A stretch of DNA of 64,000 nucleotides from Paramecium sonneborni (Eukaryota; Ciliophora; Oligohymenophorea; Peniculida; Parameciidae). The position numbers were made by a program, and so were the translations under genes. This document shows positions 1 through 11,915 of this stretch, piece after piece. The stretch covers positions 208,928 through 272,927 of the forward strand of contig CAJJDN010000146.1 of the NCBI GenBank assembly GCA_905182985.1, given 5' to 3'. The notes beneath the pieces were generated by a model. The model was not told where the DNA came from. It saw only the letters and a list, made by a program, of their open reading frames with translations, and made no database searches. Numbering within the stretch: the stretch's first letter is position 1; the number at the start of each line of letters is the position of its first letter.

Positions 1-382
1 AGCTGAAAAGCATCGTCAATTTTTAGCTTAATTGATGGCAGCTAAAATGAAAATTGAAAGAATAAGTAAATCTAATTTTAGTAAACCAATAATAAATGAA
101 AAAGCAACATAATTTGGTATTGATCTAAGTGATCCTATTGTTTAAGAAGAATTTTAACAATTATTCTAATAAAATATGAGAGATCTTAGAAAATGGTTAA
201 AAGAATAGAATTGGAAAATGAGAAAGTCTAAGATTATAAAAAAGGTCAATAAATTAGCTAAAAAAGAGAAGGAAGTTAAAATGGAAGAAGAAACCGGAAC
301 AAATTCAAAATATGATTTGTTAGTGTTAGGAATTTGTGCTTTCATTTTATTGTTAAGTTTATATTATTATATATTTGATTGA
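1..382 (+). CDS. 3' end of a tail-anchored membrane protein (partial)
   Basis: The frame starting at base 2 is open from the window edge to TGA at 380-382 when TAA/TAG are read as Gln, giving the last ~126 residues. The body is basic and helical (KKVNKLAKKEKE). It ends in one hydrophobic stretch of about 18 residues (LLVLGICAFILLLSLYYY) only two residues from the stop, typical of a C-terminal tail anchor of SNARE or ER/mitochondrial outer-membrane type. The 5' end lies outside the window, so the family cannot be named. No intron is needed in the visible part. Confidence 0.6.
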
Positions 383-438
383 ACAACTATTTAAATACAT
401 ATCTTATAAATAATAATAAATGATAAATATATATATAA

Positions 439-956
439 TCAATCTTCTTGCACAAATTCTTTAGTTCACTTTTCAAATTCTCCTAATTAATCTTAAGAGA
501 CAGATTTTTTAGATTTTTTTAAACCAATAAGAAATCATTGTAGCAAACATCAGGTATAGCAATATCTCCTTAATTAAGTTCCATAAAAGTATCATTTATT
601 ATTGCTTCAGATAAAGCATTTGATAACTCACTCTTTTAATCTTTTTCTACCTATTTTCTAATTTACTAAAACTATATTACTTTTATTGTTATTCATTACT
701 ACCATCATTCCCACTAGATTCTTATATAACTTCACCTTTTTCATATTTCTCTAATGTCTCCAATCTTTTTACTGTTTCCTGCTTTCTTTAATCATATTGA
801 AACTACAGTTACTTTTCCTCTCTAAATCATATGCTCCTTATAACCATCTACTTTTTTTTATCTGTTGTAGCATTGTAATTTGACTTGATATAAAATAAAG
901 ATGTAATAATATTAGAAGTTCATTCTTTGATTTTTCTGTTCTATCAAATCTATCAT
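439..956 (-). CDS. coiled-coil protein, function unknown
   Basis: The reverse-strand reading from ATG at 956 begins MIDLIEQKNQRMN. It needs two short introns: one of 34 nt ending CAG and one of 23 nt (GTAATA...TAG at about 645-667). The resulting ~150-residue product is rich in Lys/Glu/Gln heptads (ETVKRLETLEKYEKGE; LKNLSLKINQENLKSELK) with a central segment IAIPDVCYNDFLLVQ. The 3' end is uncertain. The main frame runs past 439, and the TGA at 439-441 would need one more intron. It converges on the upstream gene with a gap of ~55 bp. No family recognised. Confidence 0.45.
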
Positions 957-1674
957 TTACTTTTCAAAGTCTTTTGAATGATATTAATCAAGATTTGATT
1001 AATATATCTTTTGGATTCATTCTGCCTCAAAAATAATTTTGAGAATAAGAATCTTTACTGATGATAAAATCTAATATCTCGTCTTTTTTTTTTAAAAGAA
1101 ATAAGATACAGATAAAATAAAAAATTTGAACTCAAAAGAATAACTAAATTTCTATCTTATTCTCTTTCTAAAAGATTTATAATTTCAAGAAAATATTTCA
1201 ATTGATTATTATTCCTAATAAAAGCCATATAAAGTACTAGATTCTCACATATGTTTGAATGAGAAAGATGTAATAATTAGACGTATTGAATAAATTGAAA
1301 TTACAGTTAATTTGAGAGGAAACATTTATTTCATAAATAAGATAGAATCCGTTCAAAATTAGAAAAATTCAAATTATATTATTCTTTCATAATGAAAGTA
1401 ATTAAATTTGAAATACAAGAATAACAGATATATTCTTTTAAATTAAATATCTAATGAAAGAATTCGTTCAGTAGTATAAGATAGGTGAAAAAAAAGTAAA
1501 GAAAATTTTTTTTGACACGATAAAATTATGTATTTAAAAAAAATGTTGCAACAAAAAACGAATGAGAAAGGATGGTCTTTTAATCTCAGAATAATATATA
1601 ATGTATATATTTATTTTTATGAATTAATATAAATTTTTTTTCGAGTTTTCGATATTTTAAATAAGCAAAAAAAA
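957..1674. other. intergenic, no gene seen
   Basis: About 720 bp of A+T-rich sequence with homopolymer runs (A6-A9, T9). I found no ciliate-code reading of convincing composition on either strand. It separates two reverse-strand genes and so should contain the promoter of the 956 gene and the 3' flank of the 1863 gene. Confidence 0.4.
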
Positions 1675-1863
1675 TCAAAGTTGCTCAAATTCTTCAAATG
1701 AGTAATCATCCTTATTGTAGTATAAAGATTCTTTTTATAAGTCATCTTACTCTAATTTCATTATTACACTATTAAAATTTCTTTTTGGGTCTTCAGTTAG
1801 ATTACTTTTAATCTTAATCTAACCTAAAGTTTCTTTCTCATCATCATTTAAACCTTTTTACAT
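1675..1863 (-). CDS. small acidic protein of 62 aa, function unknown
   Basis: ATG at 1861-1863 to TGA at 1675-1677, single exon, 62 codons before the stop, with four TAA/TAG codons read as Gln. The protein starts MQKGLNDDEKE, has a mixed charged middle (IKSNLTEDPKRNFNSVIMKL) and a strongly acidic end (KDDYSFEEFEQL). Composition is clearly protein-like and unlike the surrounding spacer, so I regard it as real although short. No membrane segment or known motif. Confidence 0.5.
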
Positions 1864-2127
1864 CTTTGTCTTTTTTTAAATTACTTGTATTTCTATTATT
1901 AATTAATACAAATAATGGAAATAATTTAAGAATGGTAACAGCGGGGATTTGATATGTACAAATTTCTTGAAGAGATTAATTAGTAAGATCGAAAGGAGAA
2001 AAAAAATTTATAAAGCGTTTTTCTAAGCAAAAAATACAATAAATTTACAAAAAATATATATTAAACTAAATATAAGAGGTAGAAACGATCTCATAAAGTA
2101 TAGAATATATATTTTAATAAATATAAA

Positions 2128-2905
2128 ATGAATAAGAATTTACAACTTAAGTTAAGAAGATCTATCAGTCATTTAGATATAATTGAGGAAACAACTAAAA
2201 ATTTAGAGAACAATAATTTAAAATATGCAATTCAAATTTCAACAGATGATTTAAATTGAGTAAATTGATAAATAATTTCGATAACCTAATTAAAAAATGA
2301 TTAGATAAATAAATTCTGGTTGAATTGAAGTATCTTTGGAATAGTATAATATCAAGTTTCATAATTTTAACTTGTATTATGAAAATTCTAATTTTTAAGG
2401 TCTTCTCAATTCAAGTTATTAAAATAAAATAATCAAATCAATGAATTTATCAATGAAGCTTTTAACCTGAATTATTATAATGCTTACTTAAATTTTAAGA
2501 GGTTGGAAGAATTACAAAAAGATCAAAGAGAAATAAAAAAGGTAATTAGATTTTTATTAATTAACAAATATGTTTGATATTCAAAAATATTGAATCAATG
2601 ATTGATACTATGTAAAAATAAAAAAACACTATGATATAAAGATTCATATTTTAGAAGATAGTATTACTAGAGAAGATAAAAATAGAAAGAAGGGATGGAA
2701 TTTTTTAAGTTTTTTAATAAGTTGGTTTTTTGAAAGAGTCCATATAATTAACAATGAAATGATAAAATTATTTTTTTAGTTAATATTTTGCTTTTATATT
2801 AATGATAATATTTATTTTGAAGAGAATAATTAATTCATGAAAAATATTAGTTAATATTCAAGAATGAAATTGGATAATTTGAGTATTATTTTATATTTTA
2901 TATAA
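2128..2905 (+). CDS. coiled-coil gene with unresolved introns
   Basis: ATG at 2128 opens MNKNLQLKLRRSISHLDIIEETTKNLE, an amphipathic start reminiscent of vesicle-traffic coiled-coil proteins. The frame then meets TGA at about 2247. Further protein-like blocks follow in shifted frames (INEFIN...YLNFKRLEELQKDQREIKK at about 2435-2540, then KKGWNFLSFLISWFFERV near 2695-2745), so several introns are expected. One candidate starts at the GTAATTAG after 2540. I could not build one consistent model or decide the stop. SNARE-like is only a guess. Confidence 0.3.
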
Positions 2906-3043
2906 AAATGCATGTTGGATTATCAAATAAATTTTAAATCTAAGGTTCAAAACGTAAGATTGTTAGTTTGCAATTCAGTGATAAGACAGTAGAAGATTAT
3001 TCAAAAGCAATGTCTGTAGGAAACCCATCTGATTTGAGCAGTA

Positions 3044-5754
3044 ATGATAAATTTAAGCCCAGCTTCACCATTTGCTTAATTATATAGTCCTACAGGGAAA
3101 AAATAAATGTTTTAGAGAGTGGATCGTTTTAGTGTTTTGTAACCGATAAGAAAAGAAGAGGATAAATTAACTGATAAAGATATTATGAGATAATTATAAG
3201 AATCACCAGAGTAAAAAATGGAAGATTAGATTCCAAAACCTTTAGTAGGGTCTTAATCTGCACGAAGTTACTTTTAACATTATAAAGTACTTAATAAAGT
3301 GAGATAACAGAATGAATATCATAAAATAAATGATTCAATATAAACTTAGATGCTTAAATAAGCAGAATCATTAGATGTTTTACCTTGTAAATTAGGTCTC
3401 ATAAAATTAAATGGTAATGAATCATAAATATCAATTAATAATCATCATTATGGTGATAAATATATAAGTGTATTATCTGAAGGATTACGTTAGAATTAAG
3501 GAGTAAAAGAATTCTTATTGAGCAATAATCGAATAAAATAAGATGGTGCTGTTACAATATTGAGTTAAATCGGAAAATAAGCAACAGTTGTAGATTTATC
3601 TAAAAATGATATTGGATAAATGGGTGTCGATTGTTTATGTCAATAATTGCAGATGAGAGAGAATAAGTATTTTATTCAATCTATATAAAGGATGGAAGTT
3701 ATTAATATAGAAGATAATAAATTAGGAGATAAGTTTGTTATTAAAATTTTAAAGTGCTTATTAAATACTTAAAATAAAGTTAAAGTTTTAAATGTTTCTA
3801 AGAACTTTCTTACAAATGAGATATGTGATTAAATGAAGGAGATTATTTTATAATTGGATCTTTTGGAAGAGTTATATATTCATTGGGTAAATGAATAAAT
3901 ATATATTTAGAATTAAATTAAAGGATCTGGAGGACAAAAGATCTTTGAAGCATTAGTTGAGAATAAAAATATGATTGTATTTGATGGAAGTTGGAATAGT
4001 TTTGGAATTAGTGAGAAATCTAATTGTACTTAAAAGGTTTGTGACTTTTTAAGTCAAAATAAAGTTATGTTACATTGTGATTTATCAGCTAATTAATTTA
4101 CTTTATAAGATTGTAAATTAATTGCTAATAGTTTGAAACCTAATAGAACTATGTATGGATTTCATTTTGCAGGTAATTGGGGTGTTGTAGATCCAAGAGG
4201 ATTTTTAATAATCGATGATAATGCTTAATAGAAGGTTTTAGGAGAAACGTTAAGGATTAAAGGATTAGAATAAGTAACTACATTAAGACATGAAGATGTT
4301 TGTTGGATTTGTGAAGGATGGTAAGAATAAGTTTTTGATTATGTTCCAGATGGAGAATGTGATCCATTATTTTTACATATGAATTTTGAAGAATATAAAT
4401 AAGTATACATTCCAAAAAGAAATGATGGCACTTATAAATTACCTTTAATGATTCCTACAGGATAAACTGAATTCTTATTTACAGTTATTGATAATTAAAC
4501 AACTAGTTCAAATTATTAAAATATCAAATTTGGACATGTTATTAAAATTAAAGTTAATGGAATTCATGTAAGTTGTTAATTGGATAATATAAATTTTGTT
4601 AAAAAATAAAAACATTTTTAATTGATGGATAAAAAAGAAATGAAAGCACTTACTTCAGTACTTCCAAGAACTCCAGATCCTATCTATATTCCACCAAAAT
4701 TAAAAAAATAAAAAAGAATTTGGTCATTTCCTATTTCTATTTGGTTTAAAGATTTTAGATTTGAAAATGAAGAATTTTTACGTAAATGTTTTGAAAAAGA
4801 TTGGAGTTGTAGTAAAATTTCAAAAGTTGTTAAAAATCCAGATGAATTTAATGAAGTTAAAAATTTATTATGGAAAGATTATAAAATGATAAAAGAAACA
4901 TATAAATGGTATTCATCTTATAATCCAACTGGTGATGTTTGGTCAATTTCATCAAATGTAATTACAGAATTTTCATCTGCAACTGAATTAGTTGATAATA
5001 AAACATTTAAATTATCTGATTTAGATCTTAAATTTATAGCAACTTGTGCTGCTTCAATTGAATATAAAGGAAATTATAGAAATCCAGAAAGAGCATTATG
5101 TAGATATTAATTCATGGAATTTATAGTAAGAGTAGCTGATGATAAATATTTAAAATAAAAATAAGCAAATAATATGGTTGAATCTGTATAAATGATTTTA
5201 GATTAATGTAGATCTATTATGTAATAATATAATGCATAAAAATGGAGAGATGAAAGATATTTTAATGAACAATGTGATGATTGTTTAAAATATTACAAAA
5301 CTTTGTTGAATTAGATTTATCATAGATACAGTGTAAAGAAAGTAAAACCAGGATAAAAGAAATTTATGTGTCTCGATGAATTACATGAAATCTGTGGATA
5401 AGCAGGATTATTTGATGAAAAGTTTGTAGATAGAGATGCAGATTTAGTATTTCAATTCATATATGATAGGCATTTAATTTATCAATGATGTTGTAAATAG
5501 ATGAATTAGAAAGTGATAGAATCTTCTAAATGACTTAAGTAGAATTTATGGAAGCATTAGCAAGAATAGCTGAAAAAGTATCATTACCAGCTGCACCAGA
5601 TATGAGTTGGGAATAACGTTAATAATAACCTTTACATATTAAATTAGAAAGATTCCTCATTTTATTAGCATAAACGTGTGCATCTGAAGAATTAAAATAA
5701 CAATTTGGAAATCCATAAAAAAGTATATTTGATGTTCAACCTGAAGATGATTGA
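3044..5754 (+). CDS. leucine-rich-repeat protein with large conserved C-terminal domain
   Basis: About 885 residues ending QPEDD-TGA at 5752-5754. After a low-complexity Ser/Pro N-terminus there are RNI-like LRRs (GLRQNQGVKEFLLSNNRI; ATVVDLSKNDIG; KVKVLNVSKN). A conserved block with Trp/Cys motifs (HEDVCWICEGWQE; MIPTGQTEFLF) follows, then a helical C-terminal domain (IWFKDFRFENEEFLRKCF; FMEALARIAEK). Introns recognised include 24 nt (GTAAATGA...TTTAG, near 3888) and 23 nt (GTATTTCAATTC...GATAG, near 5450). The start at 3044 (MINLSPASP) was chosen because the upstream frame (2908) does not join without an intron. The architecture resembles ciliate LRR proteins thought to be cytoskeletal or ciliary, but function is not shown. 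Confidence 0.7.
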
Positions 5755-5858
5755 TTAAGCATTCATTATAATTAAATATGTAAATATCAATATTTTAAAA
5801 ATTAATTTGGATTTTCAAATGATAAGTAATTCAAAATGTTATGAATATGAATCATATA

Positions 5859-6986
5859 TCATAATTGTTTACTTAAAGTACTAATGTACCATATATCTTT
5901 TGGATTATCTATAATGCAACCATCTAAAATCTATTCAACAGCTCCATAAGATTTAATATTAAAAGCAGGAAAATCTCTACCCTTATAATCCTCAATTGTC
6001 CAATTTTTTTCTATTCTTTATCCCAAAAATAATGAATAAATGCATAATCCAAGAGACCATACATCTCCTTAAAAAGTTGGACATTAGTCATCCCTATATG
6101 AATACAAATATGTCATATCAGCAGATTGTCTTTCTGCTCCTAATTGATCAAGATCTAATAAAATTACTTAATATTATTAAGTAACCATAAAATTAGAAGG
6201 TTTTATATCACCATGAACTAATTATTGGGAATGCAGCATCCTTAATGCATCAATCATTTATTGCATCATTTTTATTTTCTCTCTCGTTTAAATATTCTTA
6301 TTTTGAAATTTATCTAAAGTTATCCCATCAATATAATCAGTTACATATTTACATACATTATTTTAAATTACTGCAGCCCTTAAATTTAATAAATTTGGAT
6401 GCTTTTTTTGACTCAATTGTATCCAATATTCTAATCTTTATTATGCTTTTTAAAGATCTTTTACTTAATCTTCTTTTATTACATAATTTTTAATCCTTTT
6501 GACTCTAATCTCTCTAACAATTTCATACTCTTCATTATAAACAGGTCGATAATATAATTATTAAGCTGGTTATGTTTATAATTCATAAAATAGCTTAAAA
6601 TTATTATATTCCTCACTCAAAACAGGAGTTATTTCATTATTTTCTGGTTTCATTTTAATAATAGCTTAAATAAGTATTTGATATGTTTTATGTGCTCCTA
6701 CCATCATAGTTTTTAACTATGTACAAGTATATTTATTTAATTATAATATTAGCTCTGTGACATATAATAAACTATTCTATGTAATATTTAAAATATTTTA
6801 CGTTTCTTAGCTGATTGATTACAACCTTTACATGAGTTCATTTCTAACAAAATTAACTTTATAAACTCTATCTGTAATTTTGGAGGTAAGATTATGTTCA
6901 GATTCATCAGAATGAACATTCTCTTCAGTGATTATCATATTAACTTCACTTTTTAGATTTGTTTGTTAACATTATCCATTGCCCAT
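5859..6986 (-). CDS. predicted acylated protein kinase-like protein (likely pseudokinase)
   Basis: Single exon, 375 aa, ATG at 6984-6986 to TGA at 5859-5861. The N-terminus MGNGQC fits N-myristoylation of Gly2 with a nearby palmitoylatable Cys6. Next comes a helical segment with Gln/Leu heptads (~40-110), then a kinase fold. The beta3 Lys may be in YVIKED. The catalytic loop is HGDIKPSN in place of HRDxKxxN. The DFG triplet is replaced by DLD (LLDLDQLG). Later motifs are GDVWSLG (the usual D-W-S-G of subdomain IX) and the C-lobe. Loss of DFG argues for weak or absent catalysis, possibly a membrane-bound scaffold. It lies 46 bp downstream of the next reverse-strand gene. Confidence 0.75.
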
Positions 6987-7032
6987 TTACTTAATAATTA
7001 ATTTAATTATTATTTTTAGATATAGATAAATG

Positions 7033-8826
7033 TCACTTAAAATTTTCAGCATACCATTTTTTAGTGAAATCATCACAATCTAGTAATTAAAATTTCCATC
7101 CATTAATCATAATTTCATTTCCTACAATTAAATCTTTAGGTGAGAAAAACTCATTATTATTATAAGAGTTTTTGTATTTTCTTTTTTCCAAAAATTTACC
7201 ATCTGGAATACCTTAAAATAAATTAGAATTGGAAATACCTGAATTTCTAACAGTTGGTTCATAAATTAAAAGACTATCATCATTTAAAAAGTAAGTAATT
7301 ACAAAAACTCTAAAAATAAATTAAAATATGATGACCTATCTTTATCCTCAGGTTTTGTAGTGTTAAACATTGCTAAAAATCTCAAATTTACTTGATTATC
7401 AACCCATTTAAAGAAATCTTTTTTAGGTGGTTTTGGTTACAATCTATAGATATAACCTAAAGAATCCTATTCATCACCAATACCATTATGAGGAGGAATA
7501 ATAATGTCTAATATAATAGAATAAAGAATATACTTGATCTTTATTCCATTAATTATTCTTCTTAGCCACCTAAGGGAAAGTCTACATTAAACTTTTCATA
7601 ATAATAATTTCTTGTAAAAGGATCGCAACCTTATATGGCAAATTTTCTATTGTAAATAATTAATGGTTATCCAAATTAGATGTCCTATGGTCGAATGAAA
7701 TCTTCAGCATAAGTTTATCCAGGTTGATTTAGAGAGAATTTACGTGGTAATTTTTATCTTCTTAACATCATTGGAAATGGAACTCTACCTGAGTTAGCAG
7801 AATTTATTTCTTTTATTTCAATAGTATCATCTGCTAGATAATAATGTAAGACGTATTCAATATCAGAAAACACATAGAATTTTAATACCTTAAGTAGAAA
7901 AATATGCTAATTACTTTTCTATCATTTTCGAGGAATTGTTTTTATGATGTAACTTTTCCTCCTCCTAATTTATGTTCCAAATAGTCTTTCATTACAGTAT
8001 CTTTCTAAGGAATGTACTTGGTCATAGTTTTGGTTTCAAAGAAATCTGGTTAAGGAGTAAATGATTGATCTTGTGGTTATTGAATACCCTAAATATAAAA
8101 ATGAACTGATTTAATGAAACCTCATAAAATTCTCTTGTATATTGATCACAATCATATAGTCTGATTGTTTTTCCGAATATTTAAATGTCTTGATTAATTC
8201 TAAAATCCTCTGGTATAATGAATGTTTTTGATCCATCTGCTCTTAAAACCTTAAGAATAAATAGAAAGATAGTTTTACTTTTTATCTTTTAAGGAATGCT
8301 CCTTATGGTACACCACTATTTTCTTACTTAGGTTCTGTAATACTAATTGAATGGTCTTCTAAATAGTAAAATATTGTTAATTTTCTAATTCTGTAATTTT
8401 CTAAGGCTGATTCAACAACAGCTTCTTTAAAGTATCCACTAAATCTTAGTACATGTCTATCCATCTTAACCCAAGTTGGTTAATAAAGCTCTTCAGAATC
8501 ATTAGTTGTATTCTTATAATGTAACTGATTAAAAAGAATACCTTAGGTAAATGCATAGCATGAGTTGTGCTTAAATAATCAGGGTTAAACATTCCTGTTT
8601 ATGATGGGACTTATATTGGTTATTTACGAGGGACAGGATATTCTTAATTTGGCAGTTGTTTCTATAAAAATGTAAGAATTTCAATTAATTACAATTTCTC
8701 TATTTTAGTCTTGTTTATTAGATGAGACTTTTCTGAAATTTGGTTTCTTAGATAGATAAATGATTGTATTACATCTAATTCTTAAGTGGGTACAAAACCA
8801 GGTAATTTAGGAAAAGCTGAAGCCAT
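7033..8826 (-). CDS. Rib72/EFHC1-type protein with three DM10 domains
   Basis: Starts MASAFPKLPGFVPTQE at 8826 and ends KWYAENFK-TGA at 7033-7035, spanning 1794 bp with a few introns. Three DM10 (DUF1126) domains are visible: first VLRFSGYFKEAV...TIFYYLEDHSISI...NSGVPQGAFLKR; second with YYLADDTIEI and GCDPFTRNYY; third with LRFLAMFNTT, NDDSLLIYEP, NSGI and LLDCDDFTKKWY. Proteins of this family (Rib72 in Chlamydomonas/Tetrahymena, EFHC1/2 in vertebrates) are microtubule inner proteins of ciliary doublets. The usual C-terminal EF-hand part is not seen; the ORF stops just after DM10-3. Confidence 0.85.
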
Positions 8827-8847
8827 TTTAATTAATTAAATTAAGAT
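8827..8847. promoter_or_regulatory. 21-bp divergent intergenic region (bidirectional promoter)
   Basis: Only 21 bp separate the ATG of the Rib72-like gene (8826, reverse) from the ATG of Sm-E (8848, forward). Sequence is ttaat/attaa-rich with no recognisable TATA or initiator consensus. Promoter elements and 5' UTRs of both genes must fit here or overlap the coding regions. Confidence 0.5.
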
Positions 8848-9191
8848 ATGTAGCATCCCCCGTATTAAAGAAAGCCACAAAAGAAAATCACACAACCATT
8901 GCATGCATTCTTCACTTTATTTACAGAGAAAACTTAATTAGAGATTTGGTTAGTGGAAAATGACAATCTTCGAATATAAGGAAAATTGGCCGTAATTTAG
9001 TTGTGCTTCTACCTTTTTAGGGTTTTGATGAATATTTGAATTTAGTGTTAGACAGAGCTGTAGAATATGATCGTAAGACAAAAGCAACTAAGGAATTGGG
9101 TAAGATTCTTTTGAAAGGAGAAAACATTGTTCTTGTTAGAACTTTAGAGTATTTATATAGATATAATATATTTAGGGATGTTAAATTATGA
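8848..9191 (+). CDS. SNRPE: small nuclear ribonucleoprotein E (Sm-E)
   Basis: 104 aa from two exons; a 29-nt intron GTAATT...TTTTAG lies after IQGKLA (about 8992-9020). The N-terminus has the family sequence [18 protein letters not shown], followed by the Sm1 motif ([27 protein letters not shown]) and Sm2 ([14 protein letters not shown]). Length matches Sm-E (about 90-95 aa) with a short extra tail. It is a subunit of the heptameric Sm ring on U1, U2, U4 and U5 snRNAs and acts in nuclear pre-mRNA splicing. Spliced length is 315 nt, in frame. Confidence 0.9.
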
Positions 9192-9230
9192 GTTAATGCT
9201 TTTCATATTATATATATATTAAATTTAAAA

Positions 9231-10613
9231 ATGAATGAAACACAAGACAGTGACACAAACTTTGAAGTGGCCTGCTCTTAATGTTAAACAACTCCTGACA
9301 ATTATGTCAAATTAGATTGTGATCATAAGTTTTGTCTCGTTTGTTTAGCCTATAATTATCTACAATCTCAATAATTGAACCCTGAATCATAGGATATTGT
9401 AAAAGTTGCTATCTGTTCTAAATGTTAATATGAAACTCATCTTGATCCAGATACTATTGAAGCTATTTAATATGTGATTAAGGAAATTATCATTCCACTT
9501 ATTGAGTAAAATTAAGAGGAACACATTGTTGACAATGATTTCGATCTTAAATAATCAGAAACTATTAGAGAATCTAAAACTAACTTTGCTGTTGATTTAA
9601 ATAATGAATAGTAGAATCTTAAATTTGAATTAAAGGATAAATATACAAACAATTTATAATTTCAAAAAGTTGACTCAAACAAAGAAGTCTCTGATTTTAA
9701 AGAAATTAAAAAAAATAAAGAATCCATCTCAAATAAAAATGATATGACTACTGCTTTGAATGAAAGAGTACAACTTTATTTAGAAAGATTGGATAAAAGT
9801 TTTAAAAATAAGTTTGAATCTATTAGAGATATTTAAGATTAGAAATTCCAATTCCAATAAAAATGCTAATCTACTAGGGATGAAATCACATAAGAATATT
9901 AAAAAGTAATTTCATATGTTATTATAATCATTAGTAAATTATTGCTTTAGAATAAAAAAAAAATAGTCTTATTAATGATGTTAATGTACTTGAAACATAA
10001 TAATTACTAGAAATTCAAAAATAAGAGAATGAATATGTAATATATACTTTTATTTTAAAAAGGAATCATAAATCTAATTAATGGCTAAATATTAAGAAGA
10101 ATTAAAGAATTTAAAAGCCTTTCCTGAAGATCTGAGCAAATTCTTAATTGAAATTGAAAAAATTATGACTGCCCCATCTCAATCTCTGTAAATAGTAAAA
10201 TATGTTTGCATGAATAGAAATCATCACTTTTGTCATCCCAAAGATAGCTTATTCGAATTTAATCTCTTACATAACAGACAGAAGAGAGATTAACATCAGA
10301 TTCCAAAATGATTACATTTTAATAGAAATTTAGTCCTGTTAAAAATGATAGAACCAATGAAATTTGGAATAAATTGAATGAAAGTGAAAAAAAAAGTAGA
10401 CTTAAAGAAAGCTCAATCTCGTAATAAAAATCTAATCAAAAAAGTAGATGGAAAGAAACTATCCTAGAAATCTTTGATAAAAAAGATTAAAGCATTGAAA
10501 GATTTTCTAATAATAAATACAATTAATCAAATAGAACATACAATATTCATTAAGTTTTGAACATGCAACAATAGAGTTTTTAAATTTAAAAAGAAAATTT
10601 ATTAAAAAGGTGA
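9231..10613 (+). CDS. RING-type zinc finger protein with coiled coil
   Basis: Starts MNETQDSDTNFEVACSQC 39 bp after Sm-E. The RING reads C-S-Q-C ... LDCDHKFCLVCL ... ICSKC within the first ~65 residues, consistent with a C3HC4-like cross-brace and so a probable E3 ubiquitin ligase. The rest is a long charged, Lys/Glu/Asn-rich coiled coil with LETQQLLEIQKQENEY. Three introns (29 nt GTAATTTC...TTAG near 9906; 26 nt ending AAAAAG near 10040; 23 nt near 10196) give 1305 coding nt, i.e. 434 aa, ending ENLLKR-TGA. Substrate unknown. Confidence 0.75.
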
Positions 10614-10639
10614 TATCTATTTTGATATATCAATCTATT

Positions 10640-11490
10640 TCTAAATAAATCAAAATTAATATATTTAAATCAAACAGAATAAAGTTTTTAATTAAGAAAT
10701 AGAAAAAAATTATTCTAAATCTTCATTTTCTGTTTCCAAATTTTCACTAATCATCATCAAAAGTAACAGTGCAATCAAACAAATTAATATTTACTTTGAT
10801 TTTTAAGTTTTTAGTTTATCAAAATAGAAACACAATTAAAAAAAGTTCAACCATATGTTCCTAATTAATTAGTACTTTGATAAATTATTTTAGATTCACA
10901 AGTGAAATTGAATATTGCTTTAACTAAAACGCATATATTTCATAAGTATAATTATATTGATATTCAGTTAGATATGGGTCTTTAGATGATGAACATAGAT
11001 TTATTAATAACATAAACAAAGAATTGTATTTTTAAGCTATTCTAATTTCATTCCAAGAATTTAAATTTATTTAAATGATATATTAAATTAAGGGAATGTA
11101 TCTTCACATTTACTAAACTAACAGATTATTTTAAAGATTAATTAATTCAATGATTTTACATCTTAATTTTAGAAATTTATGATAGGTTTATGTAATTTTT
11201 AGTTGATTATCACTAAGTAAATTTTCAGATAAAATTGTAGTTTTAATGAAAGTAAAATGAATATTGATTAAGAATTTTATTTGCTTTAAATTCTTTAAAT
11301 TCTTTTTGTTTCAAGGATAATAATCAGAGTCATATATTTGTTAAAATAGAAGAATTCTTTCTTTATGGAATTTAAAATAAGTTATTTTGAAGTTTTAAGA
11401 GATGTGCCTATTGATCTAAATCGAATCTGTTTTTTGGTTAGTATTATAAACAACTCAAATAGGTCAATCTTTTATTATAAAGTAAAATAA
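10640..11490 (-). other. possible reverse-strand gene or gene remnant (LRR-like pieces)
   Basis: On the reverse strand there are protein-like blocks in changing frames. One is LTEYQYNYTYEIYAFQLKQ, leading to a hydrophobic tail and TGA at 10819-10821. Upstream pieces such as LLSDNQLKIT and ELINLQNNLL recall LRRs. I could not connect them with plausible introns or find a good start, so this may be a short intron-rich gene or a decayed one. Downstream of 10819 a short basic/acidic reading is also possible. Confidence 0.25.
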
Positions 11491-11522
11491 TTTAATTAAT
11501 TAGAAGTCTCCTTACTTTCATA

Positions 11523-11915
11523 ATGGGAGTTTGCCATTCTAAAAAATCATAATTAAAAACTAATTTACAACAAGACCTTACTATGAGTAACTAATAATCT
11601 CTACTTCCAATAAATATCTAAATAGACGATAATAAGATATTAGAAAAATCACAATAACACGATTCATAACAAAGTGAAGTCGATTTATTAGCAACGGATG
11701 AACTTTTAAATAACTAATAATAAGCAGCAATAGACTAATTACACAGAGATCAAGTTAGGAGACATGTCTAAACTTAACTACACTAATAGGACAATTTAAA
11801 ACGATATTTAGTTGTCTTTGATAAATTATACAATCAATAACGAAAAGTTCCAATTTTATTTTCTCTTTAAGAAAGTACTCTCTTAAAGAGGAGAAGATCA
11901 GGTCCTTGCTGTTGA
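11523..11915 (+). CDS. small Gln-rich protein with lipidation signals at both ends
   Basis: Single exon, 130 aa. It begins MGVCHSKKS, which fits N-myristoylation (Gly2, Ser6) plus palmitoylation (Cys4), and ends SGPCC, a double-cysteine terminus like that geranylgeranylated in Rab proteins. Between them are Gln/Asp/Leu-rich helices (QAAIDQLHRDQVRRHVQTQL) and a basic segment KRRRSG. No GTPase motifs are present, so it is not a Rab. Dual membrane attachment suggests a peripheral membrane or cortex protein; prenylation without a Rab fold is an inference. Confidence 0.6.
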
